DNA from: Dromiciops gliroides
Taxonomy: Eukaryota > Chordata > Mammalia > Microbiotheria > Microbiotheriidae
Direction: 5' to 3'
Length of the DNA stretch: 64,000 bases
NCBI RefSeq assembly: GCF_019393635.1
Contig: NC_057861.1
Coordinates: forward strand, 376,388,315-376,452,314
The notes below the pieces were generated by a model. The model was given only the letters and a program-made list of their open reading frames with translations, ran no database searches and had not been told where the DNA came from. Positions 11,901 through 23,695 of this stretch are shown one piece after another. The position numbers were made by a program, and so were the translations under genes. How positions within the stretch are numbered: position 1 is the stretch's first letter; the number at the start of each line of letters is the position of its first letter.

Positions 11901-12559
11901 GAGGCAGAAAGCTGGGAAACAACTTTTATAGCCAGTACTTCAGATAAAGGCCTCATTTCTAAATTATATTGGGAACTAAATCAAATTTATAAGAATCCAA
12001 GTCATTCCCCAGTTGCGAAATGGTCACAGGATATGAAAAGGCAGTTTTCTGAGGAACGAGTCAAAGCTATTTATTGCCATAAAAAAAAATGCTCTAAATC
12101 ACTATTGATCAGAGAAATGCAAATTTGAAAAAAAACTCTGAGGTACCACCTCACACCTACCAGATTGTCTAATATGACAAGAAAGGAAAATAATAAATGT
12201 TAGAGAAGTTGTGGAAAAATTGGAACACTAATGTACTGTTGGTAGAGCTGTGAACTGATTCAACCATTCTGGATACCAATTAGCAACTATGCCGAAAGAG
12301 CTATGGGACTGTTCATATCCACTGACCCAGTGGTGCCACTGCTAGTTCTGTGTCCCAAAGAGACCATAATAAAGGGAAAAGGACCCACATGTACAAAATA
12401 TTTATATCAGCTCTCTTTGTGTTAACAAAGCATTGGAAATCGAGGGATAACCCATCTATTGGGGAATGGCTAAATAAGTTGTAGTATATGAATGTAATGG
12501 AATACTATTGTGCTGCAAGACACAATGAGCAGGAGGAGTTTAGAGTAACCTGGAAGGTA
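8930..12559 (+). mobile_element. L1 copy: 5'UTR joined to ORF2, ORF1 skipped
   Basis: 8985-9427 is L1 5'UTR (attattttccag ... gtagtgggaggcccaggtgg ... gaccaggtgagta). At about 9430 it jumps into ORF2 at the end of the endonuclease (C-S-F-S-Y-H-D-A-T in the better copy at 29.28 kb). RT follows: 10,600-10,791 reads [12 protein letters not shown] and then L-S-L-F-A-Y-N where active L1 has F-A-D-D, so the catalytic aspartates are lost. The C-terminal part runs to 12,128 and the 3'UTR stops at about 12,559 at the LTR-like block. Several stops and frameshifts; inactive. Confidence 0.85.
10922..11093 (+). mobile_element. tRNA-derived SINE inside L1 ORF2
   Basis: Head partly deleted (ctaggtggataatgcaacag), tail with GAAT and GAAA units. 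Short duplication aatggta at 10,914-10,920 and 11,095-11,101. L1 ORF2 resumes after it. Confidence 0.88.
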
Positions 12560-13036
12560 TGGGGACCAATTTTTAATTGATGAATGCTAGCTAAGTGACT
12601 CGCTGCAATATTGGGGCAAGGAAGGAAACTGGCAGCCTCCCTCAAAACAGAACAAGATTTATTTTAACAAGAATTAACTTAAAAAAACACACAAACAGGA
12701 TTAGTAGGATCAAGAGAAAGGAAATAAAATGGGGAAAGGGAAATTATAATACCTGAAAAATACCACCACCCAGGAATCAGCTGAAAATACGCAGCAGAAT
12801 GCCTGTCCCTTTCCAGCTTCCACCTAGAATGCCCAATTCTCCTCCTCCAAACCTAGAAACACCCCACACAGTCCCAGCCAATGGGCTGATGCATTTCTGG
12901 ATTTTAATTCTGCTTATAGCAACCTTTCTACTGATTGGGATTTGGTTGAAATAGAAGTGAAAAGAGTTTAGATCTCTTTTTAGCAGCTGTTTTTATCCAG
13001 CACTGTTCTCATTAAAAAATTTATTGGCCCCAATCA
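12560..13036 (-). mobile_element. LTR-like block, probably ERV1 solo LTR (fossil)
   Basis: On the minus strand it starts tgattggggccaataaa and ends tggtcccca (TG...CA). A CCAAT-like box, a TATA-like gctataagcag and an aataaatcttg polyadenylation signal lie in LTR order. No internal retroviral sequence or clear target-site duplication is visible, so the call is provisional. It abuts the broken 3' end of the L1. Confidence 0.55.
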
Positions 13037-13942
13037 CACTATGACAATTTTGCAGTCTAGGAAATCACTGAAAGAGCTGGCCTTCAAAATGCTGAGATAA
13101 GGAAGAGGTGGTTTTGACTGAATTCTTCTAAAAAAAAGCAAAACCAAAAAGAAAACCCTTTTGGTCTTTTAAGACCATAATAAGAGAAACAAAGCATGAA
13201 TGAATTTATTTTTATAGAGGTGTATGTTACTTTTAGAAAATCTCAAAGAGAAAAATTAAAACTCAAAAATCAAATCAAATAATGTAGGTTGATTATTTAC
13301 ATTACAGTATGATTCTTTAATGTGCAATCTTAATCACCAAGCAGGATTCATTTAAGTAGCAGCATCTTCAGTTCATTTACCTGTATTTAACAATAATAAA
13401 AAATTCTTTCAGGATTATTTTTTTAATTATGCCATCTCTTAAATCATTAATTTCTCTGATGATCATCATATATTTGCCAAGAAAACCTCAAATGGACTCA
13501 CAAATGACTGAATAACAATAATGAATTCCAGAAATTATTGTTAAACTTAATGCAAGTTTATAGCCTAGAGGTGTATTTGTTTCTGCATTTTGTCATCTAA
13601 CATTTCAGCCATTCATTTTCTTGTCATCTAAAAGTTTGATAAGTACCATCAAATAGACCATTGCCAAAGATACTGGAGGACTTCAGTAAAACCTTTTAGA
13701 TTATGACTGATCAATTAACTGCTGCTCAGTCACAAAAGGATATCATAAGAGATTTTGTTAAATCTCTTATAAGAGGGATTTGTGGAAATCCAGAAATTTT
13801 CCCATTCTACTAGAAATTCCCATCAACAAAAGAAATGAGCTAAGGCTGGCATGACCTATTCTTGCTGAAGTAATATTGATTTTTATTAAATTATTCTTCC
13901 CTTTGAAAATAACAATGAATTATTCCTTCAATTGGATAGTTA
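13037..13942. other. Unassigned sequence with a MAR1 scrap
   Basis: No gene seen. 13,468-13,520 (ttgccaagaaaacctcaaat ... actgaataacaa) is a plus-strand fragment of the MAR1 3' end. The rest was not recognised. Confidence 0.45.
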
Positions 13943-13954
13943 TACTGCATGTAT

Positions 13955-14108
13955 TGTTTTTTTTTTTTTTTTTCAGGGCAATGGGGGTTAAGTGACTTGC
14001 CCAGGGTCACACAGCTAGTAAGTGTCAAATGTCTGAGGCCAGATTTGAACTCAGGTACTCCTGAATCCAGGGCCGGTGCTTTATCCACTGCGCCACCTAG
14101 CCGCCCCC
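13955..14108 (-). mobile_element. tRNA-derived SINE with target-site duplication
   Basis: Antisense near-consensus copy with an 18-20 base T-tail. Flanks tactgcatgtat (13,943-13,954) and tactgcatgcat (14,109-14,120). Confidence 0.95.
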
Positions 14109-14120
14109 TACTGCATGCAT

Positions 14121-14690
14121 TTGTGACTTTCAAGTCAAGTCAGCATCTCTGCAATTTGGTTTGTTATTTCACTTACTAGAGAAGCGAGAAGTCAAGAGGG
14201 TCTTTTGTCTGTGAGGCCAGATAACTGTCTCTCTATTCAACATTTTCTCTCTTCCATCAATAAAACCCTAAAAGTTTATAGAAGTCTTTCAAATTCATGA
14301 GCATGAAAAAGTGACCTCTTTCACTTAAAATTGTTAAAAAATTCTATTAATTTACCTATATTACAGAAAGACTACTTTAGTTTCCTTGTTTTTCAGATAT
14401 CATCTCACTGATCCTGAGTTTCAAATGTTTGTTCTATGCTTGCCTTTGTGGATATAGTGTATCCTCACTGGTAGAAAAACAAAAATGGAATAAGAGGTTA
14501 GCAATTTTGAATTCATGGTATCATGAATTATCTTTGTCCCACTCAGACAACTGCTATGCTATCTCTTTTTTGATACTCCTATTATTTCCAACTTATGAAA
14601 AAATAAGCTATTTTCCTCCACTCCTCCTCATTAGTACTCAAAATTGGCTTTAGCTCCCTATAGTACAGTATGGGCATATTTGTTTCTAAC
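14121..14690. other. Unassigned sequence
   Basis: AT-rich DNA without a recognised repeat. A 74-codon open frame at 14,429-14,653 has no recognisable domain and is probably chance. Confidence 0.4.
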
Positions 14691-14694
14691 TTGA

Positions 14695-15475
14695 CATTTT
14701 TTTAATTAACTTTTTTTTTCCAATTACATGTAAAGATATTTTTTTGAGTTCCAAATTTTCATCCCTCTTTCCCTCCCCCTTCCTTAAGCCAGCAAACAAT
14801 CTGATATAGGTTATACTTTGAAATCATGTTAAACATACTTCCACATTAGTCATATTGTAAGAGAAGATTCAGAGCAACATGGAAAAAATCAAGACAGAAT
14901 AAACAACAAAAAAGCAACAACAAATGTGAAAATAGTATGCTTCAATCTGCATTCAGACTCCATATATAAAGAGTGATAGTTTTGTTTCTTCCTTGAATAT
15001 TCAAATTCCTTCACTTTTCTTCTTTTTTTATTGCTAAAGCTAACATTTCTAGTACAATATTGATTAATAGAGGAGATAATAGACATCCTTTTTTCACCTC
15101 TGATCTTATTGGGTATGCCTCTAACTTAGACCCAATTTAAATAATGCTTGCTGATGGTTTAAGCAAAATACTGTTTAAAATATTAAGGAAAGCTTCATTT
15201 ATTCCTATGTTCTCTGGTGTTTGTAATAGGAATGGGTCCTGTATTTTGTCAAAAGGTTTCTCTGTATCTATTGAGATAATATGATTTTGGTTAGTTTTGT
15301 TATTGACGTATTCGATTATGTTGATAGTCTTCATAATATTGAAGCAGTTCTACATTCCTTTTATAAATTCCACCTCGTCATAGTGTATTAACCTGGTGAT
15401 AAATTGCTGTAATCTCTTTTTAAATATTCTATTTAGCATTTTTGTATCAATATTCATTAAATATTCTTTAATGAA
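14695..15475 (-). mobile_element. Antisense L1: 3'UTR joined to ORF2 RT piece
   Basis: 14,700-14,980 is the antisense L1 3'UTR (ccaattacatgtaaagat ... caatctgatataggtt). From about 14,985 it is ORF2: the minus-strand frame at 15,137-15,334 reads [16 protein letters not shown], the RT motif [13 protein letters not shown]. Most of the ORF2 C-terminal part between the two is missing. Confidence 0.82.
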
Positions 15476-15880
15476 AAAAATAATTTAAAAATAGGTGTGT
15501 GTTCTGTTTCACTCCATGGAGGCCTTTTTAAATACTGCTTATGTAAAAAGTTTAGAAAAATAAATTTCAATTTCAGGAGTTTATTTTTCTTTTCACAAAT
15601 AGGTATAACTTCACATTTGCACATCTGATAGACTCTTTCAAATTATTTTGTGTTTTCAATTTAATGAATATATTAAAATAAATGCCATAGTACTTTTTGG
15701 TTCATTGGCAAATGCCATTTTTGCAAAAAGGCTATTTTAACATACAGAACATTAAATTTCTGCTGAGCAAGAAAATGATGCTTTGAAACACATTTTTCAA
15801 TTTTATTCAACAATTATTTTGAGCTTATATTATAAAAGTTACTATATAGTTCTTCTGGCTTCCATTGTTTCACTAATCCT
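15476..15880. other. Unassigned AT-rich sequence
   Basis: No repeat or coding signal recognised. Confidence 0.4.
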
Positions 15881-16437
15881 ATCAATTCTGTATACATTGA
15901 TATTATTTCTTCTAAAGAAAGTATAATTATGTCACTTCACTGCTCAATTTCCTTTAGTAGTGTTCTGCTCCCAGCTGAATAATGTCTAAACTCTTTAGTC
16001 AGGTACAGTCTGTCTTATCCTTTTTTATTTCCAATTATTCCTTTCGTGTACATTATTTTAGAGCCATAATAAAGTACTTTTCTTCTCCCAAACACATCTT
16101 GTTTTCACACTTGCTTACATGAAATTCCTTACATTGTTCCCTCTGCCTACCTTACATTTTCACTTCTTGACGGTCTAACTGTTGGCATTCTACTCATTCT
16201 TGAAGCCCAGGTTTAAATTAAACTTTCTTCATTAAAACTTTTTTTTTCTTCTCCCAATTAGAAATACCCTCACTTTCATCTGACCTTATAGCACTTTCTC
16301 CATTTATGAACTTATCCTACCTTCTATATTTCTTTGAGTTTATGTCTATTCATCTCTACTAGACCTTAAAACTCCTTAAAAGCAAAGAGTGTATGCTACT
16401 CATCTCTGAATACCCAATGTTTATTGAATGAATGATG
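15880..16437 (+). mobile_element. L2/CR1-group LINE 3' end
   Basis: Pyrimidine-rich text in L2-like order: gtcacttcactgctcaattt, then cttacatgaaattccttaca, then aactccttaaaagcaaagag, and the terminal aatgtttattgaatgaatga. Diverged; L2 versus L3/CR1 not settled. Confidence 0.6.
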
Positions 16438-17340
16438 TATCTAGTACTTGATGGTCAGCACTATTAGATACTGACTGAATATTTTATCTCCTCTCACTTC
16501 AAATTCCCTTCTGTCTATTATTTTGCCCTTACTTTCCCTTGACCTTGTAAACTTCTTCCTAGAAGGTTGACATTTTAATGACAAATCTTTGAGAATTTGA
16601 AAGTATAGGGAGAGGTACCATAAAACCTAGTAAACAATCACTATCCAGATGTTCCTTATGTCTAAATTGCTTTGCTCAGCTCAACAAGAGGTTTTGGTGT
16701 CACCCTGAGAGACCTTTTCTGGCAAGCACATCAATTTTATTCATTTTTCCTTTACCTCTTAGACATAGATTATAGGGGAGCTTGTTGGAAGCAATGTGAG
16801 TGAAATATGCATGGTTCTGGTTGGTTCATTCCTCTTTCTCCTTATCTCTTCTACAATTCCTGAAGTGCCTTTTGAATTTTGTAAAGCAGTTGCTAGATCA
16901 GTTGGGAGTCAGCAAAATTTTAGCATTAATGAGTTCATTTCCACAGAAATTGGCTCATTACCATGCTGTCTTCTAGTATTTGTAGAGTTATTTTTTGTTT
17001 TGTTTTGTTTTTTGATAGTCATATCCTCTATTGTTTTTTAAAGATATTTCTCTTACCTGACACATGTGGAAATAATGAGACTGGTTTGTTTTGTTTTCCT
17101 TCTTTAGTAATTGAAAAGTACAAAACACTCACATCCCTAACTTTCAATGAAAAAAAAAATGATGGTATTTCCATGGGATGTCATTATAAATGATGGTAAG
17201 ATTGTGTTTATCATTGTCAACCTTCGTACTAAATACTTATAATATAAATAATTTAACTTACATTTAAAATACTTAGACATACCAATGGCATTAAAATAAA
17301 GGTCTTTGTATATTCCAAAAGCCCAGTACATATTTCAAAA
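16438..17340. other. Unassigned sequence
   Basis: No recognised feature. Two overlapping open frames of 76-81 codons (16,796-17,193) are hydrophobic and look like chance. Confidence 0.4.
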
Positions 17341-17960
17341 ATATATTTCACAAAATACTGGATTTTCAAATTTCTGAGGTTTATAAATATTTAAAATGTG
17401 GGCTGACCTCCTGAGTGATATTTACATAAAATTAGTAATGGTTTAAAAATATTTCATTAGAAATCTCAATTGTGCTAATCTAGCTTCTGGTGGAAGTATT
17501 TATCTTGATGTGTGAAGGTCAAAACTAAATTAAAAGTTCCTTATCTGATACATACCAATTGATTCCCCACACTTATTATGCCCAGTGCAACAAAATAAAT
17601 TGTAATAGCATATTGCTATGAAACACACCTTTAGCAATTAATTGTGAGAATTTTCAAATACAACAATGTAGCAAAGAGCAATTTATAAACTCATCCATTA
17701 ATTAATAAGATTTGTCTTCTGATTGAGAGAGATGGAATAATGCAACATGCTGTGTACCGATTTAATTGAAGCATAAAATTAGAGCTTCCAATCAGTAATT
17801 GCAACTATATTTACCATTCTATAAAATATATGGAACTTGTTATTTCTGAAGTACAAAGAAGGTACCAAAATAAGTCATTTATATTTATCGAGAAAAAGGT
17901 GCCTCCAAATTAAACAGTTCCAATTATTTAGGAATTTGTAGCTTACTGCAATATAACTTT
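17340..17960. other. Candidate conserved non-coding element
   Basis: Repeat-free AT-rich stretch with clustered homeodomain-type cores: caattaattg near 17,635, attaattaataag near 17,697, and several caat/attg boxes. Composition resembles vertebrate developmental enhancers, but no alignment was possible, so this is only a candidate. Confidence 0.25.
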
Positions 17961-17999
17961 GGAAAAAATCATATAAAATATTTATTTGGAGGTGGAGGG

Positions 18000-18480
18000 A
18001 AAGTAGCAAGTGCTAAACTCATTCTCCCTTAAACCCTTTGATTTATTCACCACTTGATCACATGAACATCATATGTCTATGTTTTCATTCCCCAAATCCT
18101 TATCCCTATTCATTTTATTTCTTCCCTCTTTACTTCTCTGCCCTCTGACCATATATCATCCACAGTGTCCACTGATCTCCCTGCAAACTCATTAATAAAT
18201 TCATTTTCATCTCTTCCTCTCACATCCAATCCATTGAATAAACCTCATGAATCTCAGGAACTTTGACCAGGAAACAACTTATACTTCTGTAAATTCTCCA
18301 TTACAAGCTATTTTTACTCTTATGGCTCTAAAACATAAGGAAAGGAAGACATGTTAGCACAAGCCTAGTCCCATCACTCAGTCTTTTTCCTTCTTTAACT
18401 TCAAAGCTACAGATAATTCTCTTTTTGTGCATCTTATATTTTTGCAGTTTTTTACACTGATGCTGAGCATCTGTTCCTAC
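18000..18480 (+). mobile_element. Probable old L2 fragment (left part)
   Basis: Pyrimidine-rich text in the style of L2, continuing in style beyond the LTR that interrupts it (see 19,136-19,480). Weak match on its own. Confidence 0.35.
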
Positions 18481-19122
18481 TGTGAGGGCCCAGAATTGAT
18501 ATATGAAGCATTATTTGGGTGATGCCTTAATATTCGGGTCCCGGAAATATGAGGGAACTTTTAGGTTTATGCTCCTCTCTGAACTGCCCTTTTTAGATAT
18601 TTCTTCTAGACCAATAAGAAAGGAGCCTCTAAGCTTTAGTTCACAAAAGGATCAGATTTTATTACTTGGGAATTAATTAAACAACAAAGGTGAAACTAAT
18701 AAAAATGAACGATAAGGAAACAGGAAAATAGAAATACAGATAAATACTCTTAACTCTAAACTTAACCCAGACCCTTGCTAATTTAGCTAGTTCAAAGGAA
18801 TTTAGGGTTTTCCGTAATTAAACTCACCCATGCCTAACCATTCTAAAGTTGCTCGAGCAGAGACAGAAGTCGCCTGAGACAGAACAGGAACACACGCTAC
18901 ACACCACCACCACCACCACCACAAGGGCCCAAGCCGAAAGGCCGAGTTCCGAAAAAACTCTCGTGTTCCAGAATCAGCCTGCCTCCGTTCCCAGAGATTT
19001 CAATCTCCCCTCCTCTAAAAGGGGAGGTCCTTCATAAAGCTGCCTTCATAACCTTGGGGTGGACCAGGCGTGGTCCCTCCCAAATGACTTAGCTAAAAAC
19101 GGGAATATTAATCTTTACCACA
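18481..19122 (-). mobile_element. ERV2-like LTR, apparently solo (fossil)
   Basis: Minus strand begins tgtggtaaagattaatatt and ends gggccctcaca. It shares architecture with the LTRs at 20.3, 22.3 and 62.4 kb: a GC-rich middle, ttaattcccaagtaataaaa as polyadenylation region, then gcttagaggctcctttctta. A short (CAC)n run lies at 18,902-18,921. No internal sequence adjoins it. A related but distinct subfamily; moderately old. Confidence 0.75.
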
Positions 19123-19135
19123 AATAATTTTTACA

Positions 19136-19480
19136 ACACTACATAGTTTGTCCTATCTTGCCTTCTACTCCATGGTTCTGCCTTCCTTTCTTAACACTCC
19201 TCAGTATCCTTTCTTTGCACATCATCTTTCTCCTTTATTCTAAGCATGGAAAATCCTCAAGAAAATGTACTGGGCCTTCTTCATTTTTCTCTTAGTGATC
19301 TGATTTTGAAAATGATCTTTTCAGTGAATCCCACATCTAAATCCACAGCTTCAACTTCCTATCTCCAAATGCCTTTGTATGACATTTCTATGTGTCAACA
19401 ATTGAACCCAGAGTATTTTCTTCTTAAGCTATCTAAATTCATACTTTCCCTATTTCTAGGACAGAGACACTCAAACTCCC
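19136..19480 (+). mobile_element. Probable L2 fragment (right part)
   Basis: gtactgggccttcttcattt and tcttagtgatctgatt resemble the L2 stretch coding VLGPLLF...LGDLI (compare 2365-2420). This suggests the LTR at 18.5 kb landed in an L2 copy. Confidence 0.45.
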
Positions 19481-19499
19481 CCACCAAAGGAAGTATGCC

Positions 19500-20297
19500 A
19501 AATAGATTTAAAAAACATCTCTCTCCATGATCTATGATACCAAGAAATCTAATGAGTTAAGAACAGGATGAACTAACAGCAGAGGAGGCTAATCCTTACC
19601 AGCTGATATGCTCACTCAGCACTCCACCCCACATCAGTCACTATGCTGATAGGGTAACCTGACCCACAAACACGCAGCAGAAGTAAGCGCAACACACCAT
19701 CCCACCCTTTGAACATGAATCATTCTCTCATTGTTAGGGTAGCTTGTCAGCATAATATGCTATAGCAATGCTCAGTAAGAAACTGAGCAACAGAAGAAAC
19801 CAAAGTAATATGAAAGAAAGAGTTATAGGATCCAGATGAGGTCAATTCTATCCACCCACATAACCCCATTGTATCCCCCAAAATTTATATTTGGAAGAGA
19901 AATATGAACTACTCAGAATGAAAGGAAGCTTTATAGCTTTGAAGTCTAGCCCTAAAGGAAACCATCTTCAAAGGAAAAAGTAAGAAAATGATCAGTTGAG
20001 AAATTAAAGAAAAAAAAATTGCCAATAAATTCAGCAGAAAAGAAAAAAAAAACAATCAATTAATGCCTTCACCAAAAGCATATAAACTGACAGGAAAGAA
20101 ACATATTCATAATAGATGAGCCTACTGACTCTATATCAGTTAAATAATTCCAAATTTCTCAAAATAGATAATTCATGACACAGGCAAATGAAACAACACC
20201 GATTGAGACAGAAGACTGAATTTTCATGAGATAGAAGATATAGCAGAATCTTCATAAATGCTTCAAGAGAGAAATAAGAAATATGACAGCATAATAT
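19500..20297. other. Unassigned A-rich sequence
   Basis: No gene or repeat family recognised. Confidence 0.35.
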
Positions 20298-20845
20298 TGT
20301 GAGATTTAAAATTGGATATTAGATCATAAATCTCCCCTACTTAACCTTTCCCTTAATTTTTCTCCCAGACTAGTAAATGGAAGAGGCTTTTGGTTTTCTA
20401 GATAGACCTTTTATTGTTATGGTAGTCACAGGGTGATGTTGATTAGAAGGATAGGAAAGTAGAAACACAATACAAATCGTCTTAAGTCTAAGCTTAGTCT
20501 ATATTCCTTATAAAAACTCACCAAAAGAGAAGGCCACCTTTGGGGAGAGAGAGACTGTGTCAAGCACATGCTGCTGATAACCGCTAGCCGGGCCCAGTCG
20601 AACTCTCATCAGCATCAGCCTGTGCAGCGCAGTCAGGAGACCAGCAGAGCAGGAAAAAAGCTCCACTTCTGTTCTCTCCTTGTCTTTTAAGCTCGTACCC
20701 CGGAAGTCTAGTGCATAGCAGGCAGTCTGACGTGCGCAGCAGGTGGACTGTTGGTCTCCTCCCCAAAAAGGTGGTCCTTAAAAAAACTGGAGTCTTTCAG
20801 TTATCCTAAGCGACTCTTTAAAAACTTTCATATTTTTTTACCACA
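20298..20845 (-). mobile_element. ERV2 3' LTR (fossil), minus strand
   Basis: On the minus strand starts tgtggtaaaaaaatatgaaa and ends taaatctcaca. Immediately upstream in that orientation (20,846-20,860) is a polypurine tract gcaaagggggaaaa, so this is a 3' LTR with internal sequence attached. Near-consensus relative of the LTR at 22,319. Confidence 0.85.
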
Positions 20846-22290
20846 TTTTCCCCCTTTGCTTCCTCAAGAAACAGAATGTTTCCTTGATGGAACAGTAAAA
20901 AGAATATAATAACTATTGCTAACTAATAATATGTGAACAACAATATAGAAAAGGAAGAGAGGAAAGTTTTGTCCAGAGGGGTGATTTTTTTTGTCCTCAT
21001 GAACCGACGCTTTGACATTAGCCTTGCAAAGGGAGAGCCTCTGCAGAGAGAACATGTTACAGATGGTGTATATTATAACAGAAAGGAGATAGTAAAAGCT
21101 AATAAAGCAAAACAGTTCATATAAAGTCTCTGAGTTCTCTTGTCTTCTTGAAGTGGTAAGATGTCATCAGGAGGAAACTGGATTCTGGACTCTGGTCTGG
21201 AAAGCTGGATTATCTTCTTTAACTGTTTGAATTGCTGTATTTTTTACTAAACCTTAGCATAGCATTGTCAATGATCAAATTAATAAATTCCATTACATTC
21301 TCTTCTTTATATCCTTAGACTTCTAATAGAGGGTTGAGGTAGTTATGCAATCTGTAACACTTTTTCACCACCATGTTTCTGGATCAAAGCCAAATTTAGT
21401 ATGTGTTCATGACACCTGAAAATGTTATGGAAAGGTTATCATCCCATATCTCATGGTTCCGAGACAGCCAGTGATTGTGCTAGGCCACAGGTGAGTTCAA
21501 CTGAGTGAGATAAAAAGATAAATAAGTTCAGTTAAATTAGGTTAAATTAGGTTAAATTAGGAGGGAGAGAGAATGAATACTGGACTGTGCCTAGTAATTG
21601 TGCTCTACATAGTCACCATCATAAGCAAACCATGGACTTACGTATACCTGTCTCTCATTTTGTTGCACATATATTCTCTCCAGGGCCTGCATCAGAGTTC
21701 ACAGCAAGTTAGTCTCTGAAATGATAAGTTTCCATACTTCCAAAATCTCATTAATTTCACTAAAGACAGTATGATGGTAAAAATTCATGCTATGCTGCAT
21801 AACTGAGAATATATTAGTGATATATAGAATAATTCCAAACCATACCCAGAGTATAATGACATATAAATAATAAACGAATGTAAATAGCTGATTATATTAA
21901 ACATTGTTACATAATCTTCTTTTAGACATTATTACATAATCTTCTTTTAGCAAGTAAACCACATCATCTTATACATGAATTCTCTAGTATAACAGTAGCA
22001 GATACTTAAAGTGGTGATTAATTCATCAAAAAGAAATAAGACTTCAATTAGCAAGATTCAATATTAAATGTTTTCAGTGAGGTATCAAGCAATAGGGTTC
22101 AATAACCCTTTCTGGTATTTTTTAGTTAAACAGAACAACATACAAGAGAAAGGAGAAAGAAAATAAATAAATAAAACAAAACTCATTAGAACTCATGGTT
22201 CTCTCAAAAAGAAAGAGTAAAAAAAAAAGTATTCTGGTAGCTTCTGAGGCCTGACGGCCTCACCCACAGCATATACTTAAAATGTCTTTG
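20846..22290 (-). mobile_element. ERV2 internal 3' region (env end), broken
   Basis: Lies between the polypurine tract and the next LTR. On the minus strand the first 600 bases read like the env-end to polypurine-tract stretch of an ERV2. The fit weakens beyond about 21,500. No long open frame remains, so it is broken with several breaks. It contains two small tandem repeats: gttaaattag units at 21,527-21,562 and a 25 bp duplication around 21,909-21,958. Confidence 0.6.
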
Positions 22291-22318
22291 AATAATCACT
22301 TAGTTTACAAAATTTAAA

Positions 22319-23186
22319 TGTGGTAAAAAATATGAAAGTTTTTTTAACAGTCGGTTAGGAGAAAGACGCCAGTTTTTCTTAAGGACCACCCTTTCGGGGA
22401 GGAGACCAACGGCATGAGCTATGCATGCCAGTGCACCTGCTGCGCACGTCAGACTGCCTGCTATGCACTCGACTTCCGGGGTGCGAGCTGAAAAGGCAAG
22501 GAGAGAACGGAAGTGGGGGCTTTTTCCTGCTCTGCTGGTCTCCTGACTGCGCTGCACAGATGGTCTCTCTCTCTCTCTCTCCAAAGGTGGCGTTCTCTTT
22601 TGGTGAGTTTTTATAAGGAATATAGACTAAGCTTAGACTTAAGACAATTTGTATTGTGTTTCTACTTTCCTATCCTTCTAATCAACATCACCTTGTAACT
22701 ACCATAACAATAAAAGGTCTATCTAGAAAACCAAAAGCTTCTTCCATTTACTAGTCTGGGAGATAAATTAAGTGTAACGATTGGAATAACGCCACCTGCT
22801 GGATACTTACTGTAGAAGAGTTCTGCCCATGAAGCGAAGGTCTTTGAGGGCAAGACCAGGCATCAGGAAGTGACGCAGACTAGTGGGAGGAGGAAGGAAG
22901 AGACTGGCGCTCAGTCTGGGGCTCTTTCCTCTGGACTCTGGTGGAGAGCGGAGCTAGAAATGTGCTCTCCCTTTAATAGATAGGAATCTAGGCTTTTCTC
23001 TCTCTTTACCAAATTCTTATTCTCCTTAATAAATGCTTAAAAGTTTAACTCTTGCTAAAGCTTATAATTTATTGGCGACCACTCATTAGATATTTTAGAC
23101 AGTTTAGCTAGAATTTTAGTCCTTAACATAAGGGAAAGGTTAAGTAGGGGAGATTTATGATCTAATATCCAATTTTAAATCTCACA
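22319..23186 (+). mobile_element. ERV2 LTR (fossil), plus strand, carrying a nested LTR
   Basis: Starts tgtggtaaaaaatatgaaag and ends ttaaatctcaca. Without the nested insert it is about 510 bp and matches the inverted LTR at 20,298-20,845 along its length, including aaggaccaccctttcgggga and gaatatagactaagcttaga. It has no polypurine tract in front, unlike its inverted partner. Confidence 0.85.
22773..23128 (+). mobile_element. Nested solo LTR, probably ERV1 type (fossil)
   Basis: 356 bp from tgtaacgattggaataacgc to ttttagtccttaaca, with a taataaatgc polyadenylation signal. It sits inside the ERV2 LTR. The 4 bp taag occurs on both sides (22,769-22,772 and 23,129-23,132). The inverted sister LTR shows the empty site with a single copy, which confirms the boundaries. 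A 4 bp duplication fits ERV1. Confidence 0.85.
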
Positions 23187-23308
23187 ATATATAGGCCACC
23201 TAGCATGAATAATAAACAAAATAAAAAAATATCCACAGTGGCAAATAATACTAAGAAAACACAAAAGTGAATAATTGGTTGGTGTGAAGTAAAAAACAAC
23301 TTGGAAGA

Positions 23309-23470
23309 GGGAAATCTAGGTGGGGAAGTAGATAGAGCACTGGGCTTGGATTCAGAAGGACCTGAGTTCAAATCTGGCCTCAGACACTTGACACTTTGTA
23401 GTTCTGTGACCCTGGACAAGTCACTTAACCCCCATTGCCTAGCCAAAAACAAAGAAACAAACAAAACAAT
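23309..23470 (+). mobile_element. tRNA-derived SINE, diverged
   Basis: Head altered (gggaaatctaggtggggaag), body intact (gacctgagttcaaatctggc, gtgaccctggacaagtcact), A-rich tail with aaac units. Confidence 0.88.
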
Positions 23471-23695
23471 ATTGTAGAAAAGAAGCAAAATCCAACAATG
23501 TGCTTAAAAGAAAACAAGATCAATATACTAGAAAAGCATATTGATCTTTAAAAAGGCTATATAAATATAATTTTAGGATTATATCTCTCAGAAGAATACA
23601 CGTTTGAGGTTATAATATAATAAACTATCCAGAACTTCTGAAAACAAAATGCATAGTGCCAATTAAAATAAGAGATTGCTCAAAAACAAAGCAGA

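Noticed and set aside
13560-13880. Possible antisense processed pseudogene
   Set aside because: The text looks complex, but no protein family could be read in any frame.
21527-21562. CRISPR-like or satellite array of gttaaattag units
   Set aside because: Only three to four short direct units with no spacers, inside an old ERV; a minor tandem duplication in a vertebrate genome.
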